Assembly: GCA_019614645.1 (NCBI GenBank)
Contig: JABWDB010000002.1
Location: 23,859,501 to 23,923,500 of the forward strand
Source: Stratiolaelaps scimitus
Lineage: Eukaryota > Arthropoda > Arachnida > Mesostigmata > Laelapidae
DNA length: 64,000 nucleotides
Direction of reading: 5' to 3'
Shown here: positions 34,000-46,328 of the stretch, piece after piece
How the letters are laid out: each line of letters opens with the position of its first letter
How positions within the stretch are numbered: position 1 is the stretch's first letter
The notes under the pieces: generated by a model
What the model was told of the DNA's origin: nothing
The model's database searches: none
The model's input: only the letters and a program-made list of their open reading frames with translations
Translations under genes and position numbers: made by a program

Positions 34000-34800
34000 A
34001 TCTATAGCTGTTGTGGTCGACCTTTGCCATAACCTTCGCTTTCAGCGCCACCACTACTGCCTCAACGCTTGAAACTATCGCTGCCAAGACTGTCGGTACA
34101 GCTAACCGTGCTGCCTGTACAATATGTGAATATCACAACGTCTCCTATATGCATGGGGAGTCCGAAACACGGTGGTAACAGCCATAGTCATCGTGGTGAA
34201 AATAGCGCCAGTAGTGGCAGTAGTAATCTACCAGCAGTGAATACAGTTTGTTCGTCGCCCTCACAGCGATGGCTCGTCTTGTGGTGCGGGGCTAGGGAGA
34301 GCACAAGAAAGCCTCTCCTCGAGCTCCAGCATCTGGGCTTGTGCATAATGGCGACGTGCGGACTCGGATGACTGCCCTTATGAGCGACGGACACCGATGC
34401 TCAACGGCACAACAACTATAGCTGCTACTGCGCGCCACCAACGCGCGATCGTCCGGCCACCACGATATAACCGAAGTAGCGTGCTCGCGAACGCAAGCTA
34501 CTCGACGGGCTGCAAACGAGCTCGAAGTTGGCCGGTGCAGGAGCAAGGAAGAAATGGGATGGACCCTGCATCTCTTGCTTGTAACGGTACCACCACCACC
34601 ACCACCGTCGCTTCTGCTGTTGCTGAGATCTTGATGAGTCCAGGTGGTAGGACTACGGCGGTGATGGTGGCCATACACACGAGTAGCGTTCGTCAGAGAG
34701 AGAAAATGAAGAAGACACGACTCTGGACGAACGAATGGGACGAGCTGGTGCTCACAGTGAAACGCAGAGTAGATGGCAACAAGATAACCTGCGGATAGCG
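34000..34800. other. GC-rich island with strong frames on both strands
   Basis: Two good coding readings overlap. On plus, 34397-34798 starts with ATG, runs 133 codons and ends with a lysine/tryptophan-rich stretch (KMKKTRLWTNEWDELVLTVK) with mainly G/C third positions. On minus, 34678-34292 starts with ATG, runs 128 codons, and has a His-rich start, a Gly6 run and few A-ending codons. A CAC/GGT triplet run near 34588-34605 creates Thr or Gly homopolymers. An upstream plus frame, 34069-34371, is Ser/Asn-rich. One of these is plausibly an exon, but strand cannot be fixed without homology or transcript data. Confidence 0.35.
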
Positions 34801-37800
34801 GAACAGAGATAGCATTCGGTAGACTTCATTGTGGGTGAAGTAGTATCTTAGCCAGTCTGGTAGAAAGTGGAGGATTAGCGGATTGTGTGTCTTAACAACT
34901 GACTAAAATCACAAAGTCGAACACGAGAAATTGAGCGTGTAACAACGGTATTAGATAAGTGAGCTAACTTGAATAAATGACCCCATTATTATTTCGTCTG
35001 TGATAAGTGAGTTGTTAAGTTAAACTTTAGTTGTTTATATTTTTCAATGGCCTTCTTCTCACACTATATCACTGTCTGATGTCTAAATTATGAGCGTTCC
35101 TATTACAGATAACAAAACCTTAGCCTCAACATGTGGTGATTATATTGAACGGCATTTTATGGTGAAGGTGAATGACAATTTTGCTTTGTCAGAAAATGTC
35201 CATCGAAGGGGTCGCATTCTACGTCATTCTATGCAACACTTATGCATTGGGCTCGGTGCAGAACAAATTTGTTCACAGAGGTAGTTCTATATAATTATAA
35301 AGGTAAGTGACACATATCTGCTGTCGAACTCACATTTGATGCTTTTCCGATGCAAGGCAAAACAGGCTCGTTTTTCGTTGGCACCGTTTCAATTCACCAA
35401 TCTATATGTACCTTCTGCAAAATTTTTCACATGTTCAAAACAATAACTATATACATTTGCTATCATCGCTAGAGTATGTAAACGACAGACACACTATGCC
35501 AAGCTCCAAACGTCTGGGCACAATGATTGGCCATCAACGGTTATCAACTCAGATTATTCCGATATGCTGAGCAACCATTTGACTGCTTTCCGCAGCTCTG
35601 TTGACGTTCACTGTTCGCTGCGAGTCAGCGTGGAGAATTTACAACCACAATTTGATTCATTCGGCACAAATAGCACTCCACAAAATGTACTGTTATACTG
35701 TAGACGTATGCTGCATGCTAAGACCAATAACAATAACAGCGTGATTTAGTCGGACAAAGTCACGTCCAATGAAGATTAACTGTTGTTGAACCCCCTCCAT
35801 GAACAACGAGAGGAAGACGTTCGTTGTATTATTGCTTGTTGGATCGACGCTACGCTCAGTCTCGCAAAGAGCAGCGTAAGCAAACAAGCTTCTGGCGGCG
35901 CAACAACAACGCACAGACAATTGCCGATTACATAGTATCATCTCTCTCTCTCTCTCTCCATCTGTGTTGTATCCAGGTAAACTCCGTCCACTTCCGTTCA
36001 AGTCTGCCCCCGTTCAAGAGTTCTCGATTCGAGGTTCTTCTTAACATAGATTTTCCGTCCGCACAAATCTCGTTTAACTGGGTAGAGGTCGAACTGCAGC
36101 GGCGCACGCAACGGGGATTACAGAGCACATGGTCGATATACATACAATAATGCATTTGCCTTCTTTGGCTTGGGGCCTTGTATCGATTCCGCAAATTGAC
36201 TTTAGATGGAGACGTATAGCGCTGCCGCTGTATTACGACTGTGTCTACGAGATCATTGAATGTACTTTGTCGTTGGGCAGGAAGTAAAGCTTGCTGCGTT
36301 GGCATGACTGGCTATTGTGGCTAAGTGGTTCGGCGAAGTCGTTGTTTCAAAATCTACCATTACCAATTTGACCTGGTGGACCGAAAAAAGCCGCTCTCTA
36401 GGTAGCCTAAAAAAGACAGGCGTGACACAGGTCAGTAAACAGAATGGTGCTATTGACACGTGACCTATGTCTGTATCTAAGGTTCTATTAGCTATTTTGC
36501 AGCCAACCTAAATAGAATGCTCAAGCCACGTCTCACACCGTTAACTATAATAGGTCCCGCAATCGGCCACTGACAATGAATGCAAATTGGGCGAACACAG
36601 ATATGCGGTATTCGTGAATAAAGAGGAAATAAAATAACAAATATACGAGGTCCACAATGCAGTCGATCTGATTTGAATAAATGAACGATTTTTATTGCAT
36701 TGCATAGAGTAGATCAATCTGTACTGTGATGTTGTTAAATGTACTGTGATGGTAGGCTCTATCTTTAAACGGCAGTTTACGAGGTAAAATCCATACGACT
36801 CGGACACACAATTTACATCTCATAAATATTACAGGTGCCGATCTATAAAAGAATCCGTTAGTAAAGGTTCTCATTATATTTCTGGCGTGCATTATGCAAA
36901 CAAGTCTGCATCATATCTAATTCCTTATCGGACACTTTCAAAACGTGCTCTGGCAGTTAGTCCGTGAATCGATAGGATACTGATCCAGGTTAATCCCCGT
37001 GAAATCATCACAAAAGACCTGATACTGTTTAGCAAATCTACGTCGGCTATGTGGCATGTCTCGTTGCTTATATGCGGCTACTATACGATTACCATACGCA
37101 GTTACCATAGATTTGCACCGAAATGCATTATCCTTGTAATAAGATTAGGCAAGTATCGTATTTCGATAGATAATACGATGATATCCTGAACGTCGTGACA
37201 GTACAATGCATATGACTCACTGTGGGCTACCATATCGAGGTCGCACGTGAGATTTAATTTGACTAAATTTGGCACAAAATACCGTTTTAATTCTACGTAA
37301 ATCGAATTACAAAAAATCGTGAGATCGTGCGTTTGTTGGACGCTTTGTGGATCTGCCCAGGAAATATACAGATATAGGAGGAGAGAGAGAAAGAGAGAGA
37401 GACCAACGAAATTCGCACATTTGAATATCGAAAGCTCGAGCTCTATAATTTCGGATTGCTTAGCTTATTTATAGTTCTACTAGAAGATGAACTCTGTCGA
37501 TGTTACAGCGAATAAAATTTCATCTGTGTAATGTAAAATAACCGCAGACCGGAGAACATAGTTCATTTAATGTTGTAGTCACATCTATGATTAGAGCAGA
37601 TCACGGTAGAACTTACACTGCCATCAAATACGCAAGGATAGAATCCTCCGTGGTTAGCATCTCCACGATAGCCTCTCCTAAGGGTTTGGACCAAGGCTGC
37701 ATGGAGCTCTCTTCCTTTCCGCATTGTAGTGGTCTATAGACTAATGACACAAACAATAGTTCTGGGCGACAGGTGGCGGAAGCAGATCTGTCTGATAACG

Positions 37801-38318
37801 CGAACGGGGGCCACCTAGGCTCAGATGGACATTTGCATACAATGCTTCTTCACTGAGGAACTCTAGCAATGCTTTGATATTGTCACTGGAACAACGGAAG
37901 AAACTAAAGGTTTGTTAATGGCCCTTAATGAAATAGCCGACTAATAATAGATCTCTAGAAGGAGTCGATCGTCACGTGTATATTGCTAAAAGTATGTATA
38001 CGTTGATAGATACGCATTGAGGATATGTATACTAATGCATTAAGGTAAATTATTTCATTACGATTTGACTATCGTTAAACAATAACAACAACAACCTCAA
38101 AATACGAACGAGCCGCAGGCCAACTAAAGGTGAATTAATCAGGCGCCTTTCGTCATGCATTTTTGTTCATTTTCCCACAGCCAAGCTAAAACCATATTGC
38201 ATTTCTTAGATTCAACACAATGTCACACGAATAAGAATTAACAAAAAATTTACAGAAGAAGAGCTGAGCCAGCCAAAAGGGTTAAATCCGAACCAATGTC
38301 TTCTTTAATTATCTTAAA
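34801..38318. other. Non-coding; CT and GA microsatellites
   Basis: A CT run lies at 35941-35958 and a GA-rich run at about 37380-37402. A short duplication of TGTACTGTGATG lies near 36719-36750. No gene or transposon recognised. Confidence 0.5.
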
Positions 38319-38320
38319 AT

Positions 38321-38352
<32 letters not shown>

Positions 38353-38362
38353 ATTATTATTA
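38319..38362 (+). repeat. ATT microsatellite, interrupted
   Basis: About fourteen ATT units with one interruption. Confidence 0.95.
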
Positions 38363-39639
38363 AGTGATTACAACAACTAAGAGAAAGAGTTGTGTGGTAC
38401 AATACGTCATATGACGGAGCTTGAGCCAGCGATCTCAGATTTGTTAAGAGGATTGTTGTCTGTTAAGAGGATTGTGGGTCGCTGACAAACCGTTATTGAT
38501 TATCCGTAGTAATGTAGCGCGCTGAAAGATCAGACGACTACTTTTGTACTTATCGATGTTACGCGACGATCATCGTCTGTATTCGTACTTGTGGTGAAAT
38601 GGATGCACACACACACATTTGTACGAATATCGTCGACGAGAAGACAAAAATGCTCCGCACATATTTCGATATAAATATTATGCTTTCTATTCTAGTCTCC
38701 CTCACAGTGCAGCAGTTTCCATCCAGTGTACCGGGCGGACACACGGTGCATAACATGTTTGCCTATACGACAAACAAAAGGGCTAAATCAGAAGAAACGA
38801 TTATGCGGTTGTGATATGACGGCTGTTTCGACAGACTTTGTGGGGAAACGGCAGACGAGCTAAAATAACCCCCCTTACGGCTGGTGAATGGGCTTCAGCT
38901 CACTGAAGCCTTGAATGATTACATCAGCGCATTTCCCCTCGAACGCTGGAGGCTAGAAGTGCGCGTCATCTATCTGTCGACTGACGAAAGCTTTCGTTCC
39001 AGCGATATCTGAAGTTCTCTTTGTGGATTTTATGACATTCTTGCTTCACGCTTCGGGTGAGCCCAGCTGAAACGCCATGAATATATTAGCTCGCATTAAG
39101 TAGCGGAGAGATGTGCGGCTTCTGCCGCAACCAGCTTCGTTGCTGTATAATCATTTGTTCGTCTACCGTCCTCTCTCCCCTCGGTCTGTTTGACCGATAG
39201 CGTCGGGGCCACTGTCCTGTTTCAGAGACCGTGAAGACACCGGGTACACAAGACTTGCCCTCTCAGGGGCATCGCTGATTCTTATTCTATAGGCGATTGA
39301 GTGTCAGGGGTGTGAATATATTATCTAGCATTAAATGGCTGTTCAAATGGCTCTCGTGTAATGTTTCGCCATGGACTCATAATTCATGCCGAACAGCACA
39401 CATAACATTGCGGCATACATCGCAAGTTCTGAGACGGACAAAATTGAATAACCAGACACTTGGATAGGGATCGCTATTTCGGAGCGGTACGATCGCTTGT
39501 CGGTTACATTGGCTATTTCATCACAATCTTGAAGGCATTTCATGGTTGACCTAACATCTCTGTGGAGTTCCCTTTTCTGAAACCAGATTGAGGGGCAGAA
39601 AGCAGACTATAAGAGCATATAAATTATTATCGCCAAGCC
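38363..39639. other. Non-coding with a small tandem duplication
   Basis: TGTTAAGAGGATTGT is repeated at 38442-38456 and 38461-38475. Nothing else is recognised. Confidence 0.5.
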
Positions 39640-39765
39640 AACATATAGCACTAGAAAAGTACTATTATAAAAGGACCCCTTTAAATGTGCAAAGGTAGGG
39701 ATCGAACCCGTGCACCAACGTGCCCCTCTATGGCCCCATCCAACTATAGCCGACCAGAGAATAAT
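39640..39765 (-). mobile_element. tRNA-derived SINE family 2, copy 2
   Basis: On the minus strand a near-perfect B box, CGGGTTCGATCCC (39710-39698), is followed by TTTGCACATTT, AAAGGGGTCC and TTTTATAATAG. This is the same sequence of motifs as in the plus-strand copy at 28745-28920. Upstream (minus sense), TAGTTGGATGG near 39750 is an A-box candidate at a tRNA-like distance. It is not a tRNA gene because no acceptor or anticodon stem pairs. Confidence 0.55.
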
Positions 39766-41352
39766 GAAATTCCAGCTAAAATCAAAAATCTCAAAGCTAA
39801 GTATGCGCCAAACTTTATGAGAACACGACAAATAGACCAGGAATAGATGAAATGACAACACGATTTATGCACAACATAGGGGAGCTACAATATAATGGCC
39901 AAAAATACATGAAGTACATATTAGCCAAAACACCGTTCGATTTTGTAGTGATTAAATTTCCAGAAAGCAGACGAGGCCTTGATACAGCTGGTTGGACTGC
40001 TTTAAACTTTCTTCAGTGTCCTTGGATCCTGACATTTCGAGGCCTACTGGATATTTTATCCTCATGCCTAAGCTACACCTGACGAGTTTTGTCTAATGTA
40101 AGACTCGTGTTCTTCGCGCGCTTCAAGCATCGAGCTGAGGCTTGTCAGTATATCGTCATCTCTAGCCAAATAATGGTGATTACGGAGAAGTTCTTGTTTA
40201 CGCAACAATCATTACTTGTCGATATTTAGTCGATCGAAGGTAGCTTTATGCAAGTATGTATTTAAAGATTACCCCGAACTGATGTATGGATTACTCTTGT
40301 AGGTATTTTTTGTGAAATCTGGGAGACGACATGAGTCGATAGTACTTTTACCATTCTGCTTCGAAGAATATTGAGTGGGTTAACTAGAAAAACATTATTC
40401 AAGCATATACGCTTTATATGCGGCAAATCTGAAGATGTCACAGCTACGTTAATAATTACTATTCAATTATTCACTGTCCACATTTGGAGCAAGGGGATAT
40501 TGATTCAGGGTTTGTTACCTATATATATTTTTGGAAATACAGTATTTTCCAATACTTGTTTATTGTGACAACAATAACTCGTAACCATACGATGGCACGA
40601 CGTGTAGGTAGAGAGAAAGCTCATCATATCGAAGGATCGAAGCGAATCAAGTCATACATCCACCAGGACGTCGTTTTCCATGACAGCTCTCGTGGCGGAG
40701 GCTCTCCCTTACGTTGCTTGAGTTATCCTGACGAATGCACAGCCTCTGCGGAACAACTTTTCCTCGTGTAGCGTTCGACCACGCTTGAATTGCAAATGAA
40801 CTTCGAAAAGGGTCAGGAACAAGCAATTTATTTTGCTAAACTTCCGTGTGTGCCGTTGTTTTCGTTATAGTAATTATCTCCGACAACGCTTCGTTTCTTC
40901 AGACAGTTGCAAAGCAGAAGAAAAAACAAATTTTGTAAGATGACGCATATGCTCACTATACACTTATGAAACCATGTACGACGAACCATATGCTTGACTA
41001 ACAGGCAAGCTAATATATATATATATATATATTGGTGTCTGGCCAACGTTTTTGCTGCTAAGTCCCATGTTTCCCTGGAAAGTTGCTTCGTCGACTTGAG
41101 GATTATATTTTTCCACCTCTGTCACGCCGACCTACATAAAAATCATCGCGTTTGATACCGGTGGAAAACGAGGAAGAAGATTATTAGGAAAAATAACTAT
41201 TAGGTGACACTGGCTGGAGTGAGACTGGCACACATCAAGTGTAGGATAGAAAACCCGTGGCTTCTATGACTTAGATAATTTGCCTTTGATAGTGCCTGTA
41301 GCCATATTAGCCTTGAAGCAATATGGAACCTTTACAGGTCTCAACTTTTTTC
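39766..41352. other. Non-coding; TA microsatellite 41013-41032
   Basis: Ten TA units at 41013-41032; otherwise short frames only. Confidence 0.5.
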
Positions 41353-41702
41353 CGGCTGACACTCATCCAACATTTAACTGTCCACGGAATTGCTCTTTGC
41401 AATGCTTCGTAAGACAAACCTTTTTCAATGCAAGTGTGCAACGTGTTTCTTCTTCCAGTTGCAAGGCGCACACGAATGCACGAGGCTACCGGGCGCAACC
41501 CCGGGTCTCAGCTAACGCTTGGTGACACGTCTTTGACAACAGTCAAGCCAAACCTCATTCATCGTATGGCGGATTGATTGGGTTGAGTCGAATGTGGCTC
41601 AAAACATCTTCGCGTTCTATCTATGAATGTCTACTTTTACATATATACTCTAATGATTTCGGGCTGACTCTCTCTCGCCAACATTTAACGTCCACGGTAT
41701 TG
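41353..41702 (+). repeat. Two diverged copies of a ~40-bp motif
   Basis: CGGCTGACACTCATCCAACA at 41353-41372 continues through TTTAACTGTCCACGGAATTG. A near copy at 41661-41702 keeps GGCTGACTCT, CCAACATTTAA, GTCCACGG and ATTG. It may be a local duplication about 310 bp apart or two pieces of a dispersed repeat; flanks do not align clearly. Confidence 0.55.
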
Positions 41703-41837
41703 GACGTCTGTATAGTCTGAGCCTTAGTATTGAACAATAGGGCCCAGAACTAAAGCGGTCAGGTGGCACCGGAGGTGGCTTTTCCTTTTGACAGCCTCAA
41801 ACCCTCTCAGACGGGATTCGTGGACTGGAGCTCTTAC

Positions 41838-42091
41838 GACCTAAACTCGAGGTCGTTCGACGGATCAGACGCATCGGAAAATCGCTCTTTCGAGGGCGGA
41901 GCGGGCAGGATCCAACGTCGTGTCATTTTCCGATACTTGCCAAATATAGAGCACAGGACCACTGCACTCGACGAAACCAGGCGGTTCGCTGTTTGGTCGA
42001 ACGTAGAGGAGTCACCACTGTTCGCTTTCGAATATGAACTCTCACCTGACTTCAATCGTTCCCACATCGAAGCTGTGCTATCAGCCTTCAT
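41838..42091 (-). CDS. Candidate internal exon with good splice sites
   Basis: On the minus strand the exon starts right after TGACCTCAG (AG at 42093-42092) and ends before the consensus donor GTAAGAG (GT at 41837-41836), giving 254 bases. The frame opens with ATG and encodes a Ser-rich, hydrophilic start (KSGESSYSKANSGDSSTFDQ) followed by a basic, Pro-containing part (GKYRKMTRRWILPAPPSKER). It would look at home in an intracellular, unstructured region. If unspliced it would stop at 41834. The antisense frame (41763-42095) is also open. The ATG may be either a start or an internal Met. No family recognised. Confidence 0.4.
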
Positions 42092-43623
42092 CTGAGGTCA
42101 CCGCTTAACACCGCTTAGCGGGAATGGAACGCAGATCAGAGTTCAGCTGTCTTACAAAAGGAGCGGGACTTAGAAAACACAATATGTGTTTTATGGGTTG
42201 AAAAGCGAACACCGGGCACATATATTTCATAAAGGTAAAGCCTTGCTGGGCTTGTCGAACGGGGTGCAAGGAAGCCCAGGCCTGATCGGTTTCCTGCCGA
42301 ACCACGCATAGTCAACTAGCAACGCGAGAGTTTCTAAACCTATCGCAACTCGTTTACAAAGGAGGGGGACTCATCCCGACGACATTGATGTAATGTTCCA
42401 CGATCGCAGCCGCGCACAGCTTTAGTGCCTAGGAACTTTGATATTTTGACATTGAGAAGGCGTTCTGCCATCGTAAGACCAAACAGAACGCGCGGATGAT
42501 CAATCGAAGGGAGTCTGCGTTGCCTTGGCCTGTTCAGGCCAGTTACGATTCGGTCTGTGCGTCAGGTAAGGCCTGGCTATGTTAGTAAATCACTCATAGT
42601 ATTGTCGTGTCTCCCCACAATAATCATGATTGAAGAAAGATGCATTGAACACCAACATCAATCCTAACCCCTTTTCTGATACCCTGGTCTTATCAAGCAA
42701 AGACAAAACACAATGTTACGATTAGATATTTTCTTGTGCATGCAGCACGTAGTATTCGAGGTTCTGGATGAAAACAAATATAAATTTCCGTCAATTTATT
42801 TATTTATCTTCGTACCATCAATCGGTTTGTTTATCGATTATGAGTATGCGATTTTGAGAGGGTTAATTCGTTTTTTTTTAATGGGTGCTAGTTGTTGAAG
42901 GTTGCGGTTTTTGTGATTTTTTCTATACATGCATTCTCGTTCCCGCCCATTAGCATAAGCGAATGCAACGTATTGGCTCTTATATGACTGTGTACGATCG
43001 ATAATTATAAAAGTAACATATAATTTGATAGCAATAATAAAGCAGCTTGGTATCGGATACTTATATGTGCGAATGGAGTCTGCATCAAAACACTGGTGCA
43101 CCTCATCGTTGCTCATTATTTAGTTTACTCCCATAGAGACCTCCTAGTATACCGCGCCTATATTATATTTTTTTGCCAGCCCCCCGCATTGGGCAGAATA
43201 CCTGTGCGTACGCATATATAGGACCTGTTCGAAAGAATAGGCCGTAGCAGCGAATTTCTAATTTCGAACACACAACTAATATTTTAGATATATTGCATCA
43301 TATGTGATCATACAACCCTTCGAGGAAGGCGGAATTTCACCGTTGATGCGTATGATAATGATGACAGCCGGTGGGAGAGCACGCTAGAACAGTTGGACGT
43401 CAATAGATAGATGACAGATAGATAAACTGGTAGGTATGAGGCCAATGACCGCCAATGGGCGCAGGCTGTTGCACTTTGCACGCTCGAAGATAGCGCAACA
43501 CTGCAGCATCATCGAATCTCTACAAATCCAAATGCAGCCCTAATGAATCGCACACGCATAGAACAATCTCAGTGTAAATGTCTATCTATATACAATGACC
43601 TAGATATTGGTAAATACTCCCCG
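42092..43623. other. Non-coding; nothing recognised
   Basis: AT-rich, no repeat family or exon-like segment. A minus frame at 42305-42105 lies just upstream of the 42091 exon but has no splice support. Confidence 0.45.
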
Positions 43624-43870
43624 TGATGGTCTAGTATTGAGCGTCTTTGATGGCTGAATAGGAGGAACATGTTTGTTTGGATTCGAATCCTGCCAGACGC
43701 GAAAAATTTTTGAAGTTCTTTATCGCCCTTCTCTATCGGTGGAGTCTTGCCAGTTGTGTGATTCGTGAAGTAAAGCAAAGCTGGCCCCGACGAATCCTCA
43801 AAGAAATACTTAAGAGCAACTGCTATGGCCTGTCACATATGAGAACAGCTGAGAGTCAGCTCAAAAATAT
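43624..43870 (+). mobile_element. tRNA-derived SINE family 1, copy A (near full length)
   Basis: A tRNA-like head has an A-box region (GATGGTCTAGTATTG, 43625-43639) and a perfect B-box type block, GGATTCGAATCCTGCC (43679-43694). These are followed by AGACGCGAAAAA and a body with GTCTTGCCAG and GCAAAGCTGGCCCCG (43775-43789). The body ends GAGAACAGCTGAGAGTCAGC and then an A-rich tail at 43861-43868. The body recurs at 55045-55190 and the head at 44616 and 58645, so this is a dispersed Pol III SINE of about 240 bp. No target duplication was found. Confidence 0.75.
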
Positions 43871-43872
43871 AT

Positions 43873-43901
43873 ACGTTTATACATATTGCATGTATAAACG
43901 T
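43873..43901. repeat. Perfect 12-bp hairpin, 5-nt loop
   Basis: ACGTTTATACAT (43873-43884), loop ATTGC, then ATGTATAAACGT (43890-43901). It begins five bases after the A-rich tail of SINE copy A. Confidence 0.9.
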
Positions 43902-44615
43902 TCCTCACACGTAAACACATACATGAAAATTTGGAAGGAACAAATGGCACGATAGCCGACGAGCGCGTGTCTGCATGATGCGTTGATATGCGCTCGTATG
44001 TAAATAATACAAGAACGATATCGAGACGGAATATCGATGTTGTTGTTGTTGTTGGCAGAAGCAAATTTCGTCGACAGGCAGACAGATAAATAGGCAAGAC
44101 GATAGGTGGGTACACAGGTCGCCTTCATTCATTGATGACGATGCGAATGATAGAGCCATTGATGAACAGTGAATGGATATCGGATATAAATATATATGTA
44201 TGGTAGCTAACGGCTGAATAAACAAATATCATTCCACTCGTCGCGCCTCCTACGGTCCAGTGTACGTATGTAAATATGATCAAACTGCTGCGGCAACAAC
44301 AGCAGCAGCAGCAAATGCTAACGGACCCGCGAACGGAAGCATCAGCCGAAGGCGATCTCGATAATCGACCTAGATCGGGTAAATATGTATCGACAGAGGA
44401 AGAACGTTCCCTTACGGGGGGTGCTTCTTGTCATCTTATACTGGCATACGGTCCCATGCCATCGCTAAAATCGTGCTTAAAATCGATGTAATAAATAGTA
44501 TCAAACAAACAGGGACCACTAACCGGCGAACCAACCGCTTGCTGACTCTGTTGATAAAATCCATAAAATAGTGCAGCAGGCTCCACAGGCTCAACTTTAG
44601 CCAGGACGTCATATA

Positions 44616-44880
44616 GATGGCCTAGTGGTTTCTGTTGGCGGATTGGCAGACAAGTGGGACATAAGGGTTAGGTTCAAATCCTGCCAGCGGTGAGAAACTT
44701 GGATTTATCCATTTGTGGGTTCTTGCCAGGTACGACAAGATTGAAAATAAAGTGTTAGGGCATTCCAAGCGAATTGTCCGCTCTATCGAATGGCGCACAG
44801 TCCGAACTACGCGACATGCAATGAATACCTCCAGGCGCCATTTATTACACGAACCTGTCATTGATGACTCAGGTAGAGGG
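44616..44880 (+). mobile_element. tRNA-derived SINE family 1, copy B
   Basis: A box GATGGCCTAGTGG (44616-44628) and B box GGTTCAAATCCTGCC (44671-44685) sit at tRNA-like spacing. AGCGGTGAGAAACTTGG and GGTTCTTGCCAG follow, as in copy A. The downstream body differs from copies A and C but resembles copy D (GGGCATTCCAAGCG against GGGTGCTTGAAGTG; ACGAACCTGTCATTGATG against ACGAACCCGTGATG), suggesting a subfamily. A 115-codon minus frame across it (44969-44622) is a typical SINE artefact and not a gene. Confidence 0.65.
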
Positions 44881-46243
44881 AGCACGACACACCTTTTCCC
44901 TTGACCCAAATTTGTCTTTACAAAAGACATTGCCATGTTGTGCAATGCACAGACACGGGTAGCGTTCAACGTACATGAGCGAAAGATGACCTAAAATATA
45001 GAAGTTCAACACGCACAATGCAAGCACATTATACCGGTATCTCTCTAGTTTCCTCACCGGCGTAGTAATTTCCTATGGCTTCTTGAAGTGGAAAGGTCAT
45101 TTTTCGGAACACACCCCTTCGAAATGCTCAAACAGTAGTCTGGATGCCTTGACAAATGGTAGGGCTTCAGGTGTTAAGAAATATAAGTTTTTGGGAGGTG
45201 TTTGATTTCAAGAGCTTAGCTGTCGTCTGTACAGGGTATGTTAGAAATGGAGCCATGTATTTAATCTCCTTATGAACAATTCGTTTTACTAAACTTTTCT
45301 ATTAGGCGATAGGGGACTGTTGAAACGCCATGCTATTCCTATACTTTAGTCGCTTTGAAGTTGTACTTATACAACTACGTTGATTCCAACGATCTAGCAA
45401 GTGGCTCCGACAATTTTCTTTGGGTGTAGGTCAAGCAATCGTAAAACGAACATATCTGAAATAAATCATTTTCATTTATGTAGATAGTAAAAACTTTCCT
45501 ATGGAAAAGATTTTCCTTCGCAAACAAAAAAAAATGACTTTTTGGGTCGTTATTTCCACAAAGCTGAGAACTTGTAAAATGTGCCAATTTACTTATTTGT
45601 TTGAAACAAGTAGAGTTGGCTGGGACCAATGATGGATACACACAGCAGAGTGGCATGGAATTGAAGAATCCGATGATAAAGGCGCCATTATCATTTGTAT
45701 AAGAACGAGTGCCGCACCAGTTCTGTAACAGTTCTGTCTATCGAATTTTCCTCGAAGAAAGGCGAGAGGTTTTTTGGTTAGAGATCTAAAGCCGTGCTCG
45801 TATAATTTAATCGCAGTGTAATAACCAAATTATTTCCAAAATCGTCCCTTTGAAGAAGCCCTTTGAATGAGACACATATTCCATCGAGCTATATGGACAC
45901 GAAATAGGAGGCAGTCCGTATTCCTTCTGAGATTTCTCCTGGTAATTGTCATACGGAGAAGTACCGACAGGTATCTTCTGATGAGAGAGGGGGAGCTGGG
46001 GGCCAGCCGCCGACGGAAGAACTTCAACGAGGGATGTTCGCCAAGATCCTCGCGACATAACGGTTTTCGGGGTCCATTTCATTATTGGATTGGGAGCACA
46101 TTAAAAATAATTATATACTTGTTTGTAACACTGGCCGCCAGTGGAGGTAAACGATATGCACTGACGTAAACATTTTTGTTGAAGTAAGCATAACTATTAT
46201 TAGTATTATTATTGTGAGGCGTGTTTGTGAGAACCTGTCGAAA
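44881..46243. other. Non-coding, one protein-like minus frame
   Basis: The minus frame 46082-45807 (91 codons) contains SPYDNYQEKSQKEYGLPP and reads like protein, but its length is at chance level and no matching splice sites were found. Otherwise nothing. Confidence 0.4.
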
Positions 46244-46328
46244 TTAAAATCTGCTATTATCAATATCGCAAACTGTTGCCATTGTTGTTTCCGCCTGTTC
46301 TTTCGAGCCTCTTCGAGACAAGGCGCCA
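46244..46328 (-). CDS. Candidate terminal exon, partner of 47031-46781
   Basis: On the minus strand an acceptor (GGGGCCCCGCAG, AG at 46330-46329) is followed by a frame that completes the split codon left by the 46781 donor. It then encodes GALSRRGSKEQAETTMATVC and a few more residues before a TAA at 46246-46244. Phase compatibility across the 452-bp intron is the main evidence. The short length and modest acceptor keep confidence low. Confidence 0.3.

Noticed and set aside
39640..39765. A genuine tRNA gene on the minus strand
   Set aside because: The B box is good but acceptor and anticodon stems do not pair; the downstream sequence matches another SINE copy.
43679..43694. A genuine tRNA gene with GGATTCGAATCC
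   Set aside because: No cloverleaf can be drawn, and head plus body recur as a SINE.
43569..43778. 69-codon minus frame as a gene
   Set aside because: It is the antisense of the SINE copy A head.
44622..44969. 115-codon minus frame as a gene
   Set aside because: It runs antisense through SINE copy B; peptides such as SPLAGFEPNPY come from the tRNA-like B box.
45807..46082. 91-codon minus frame as a gene
   Set aside because: The peptide looks protein-like but the length is at chance level and no phase-matching splice sites were found.
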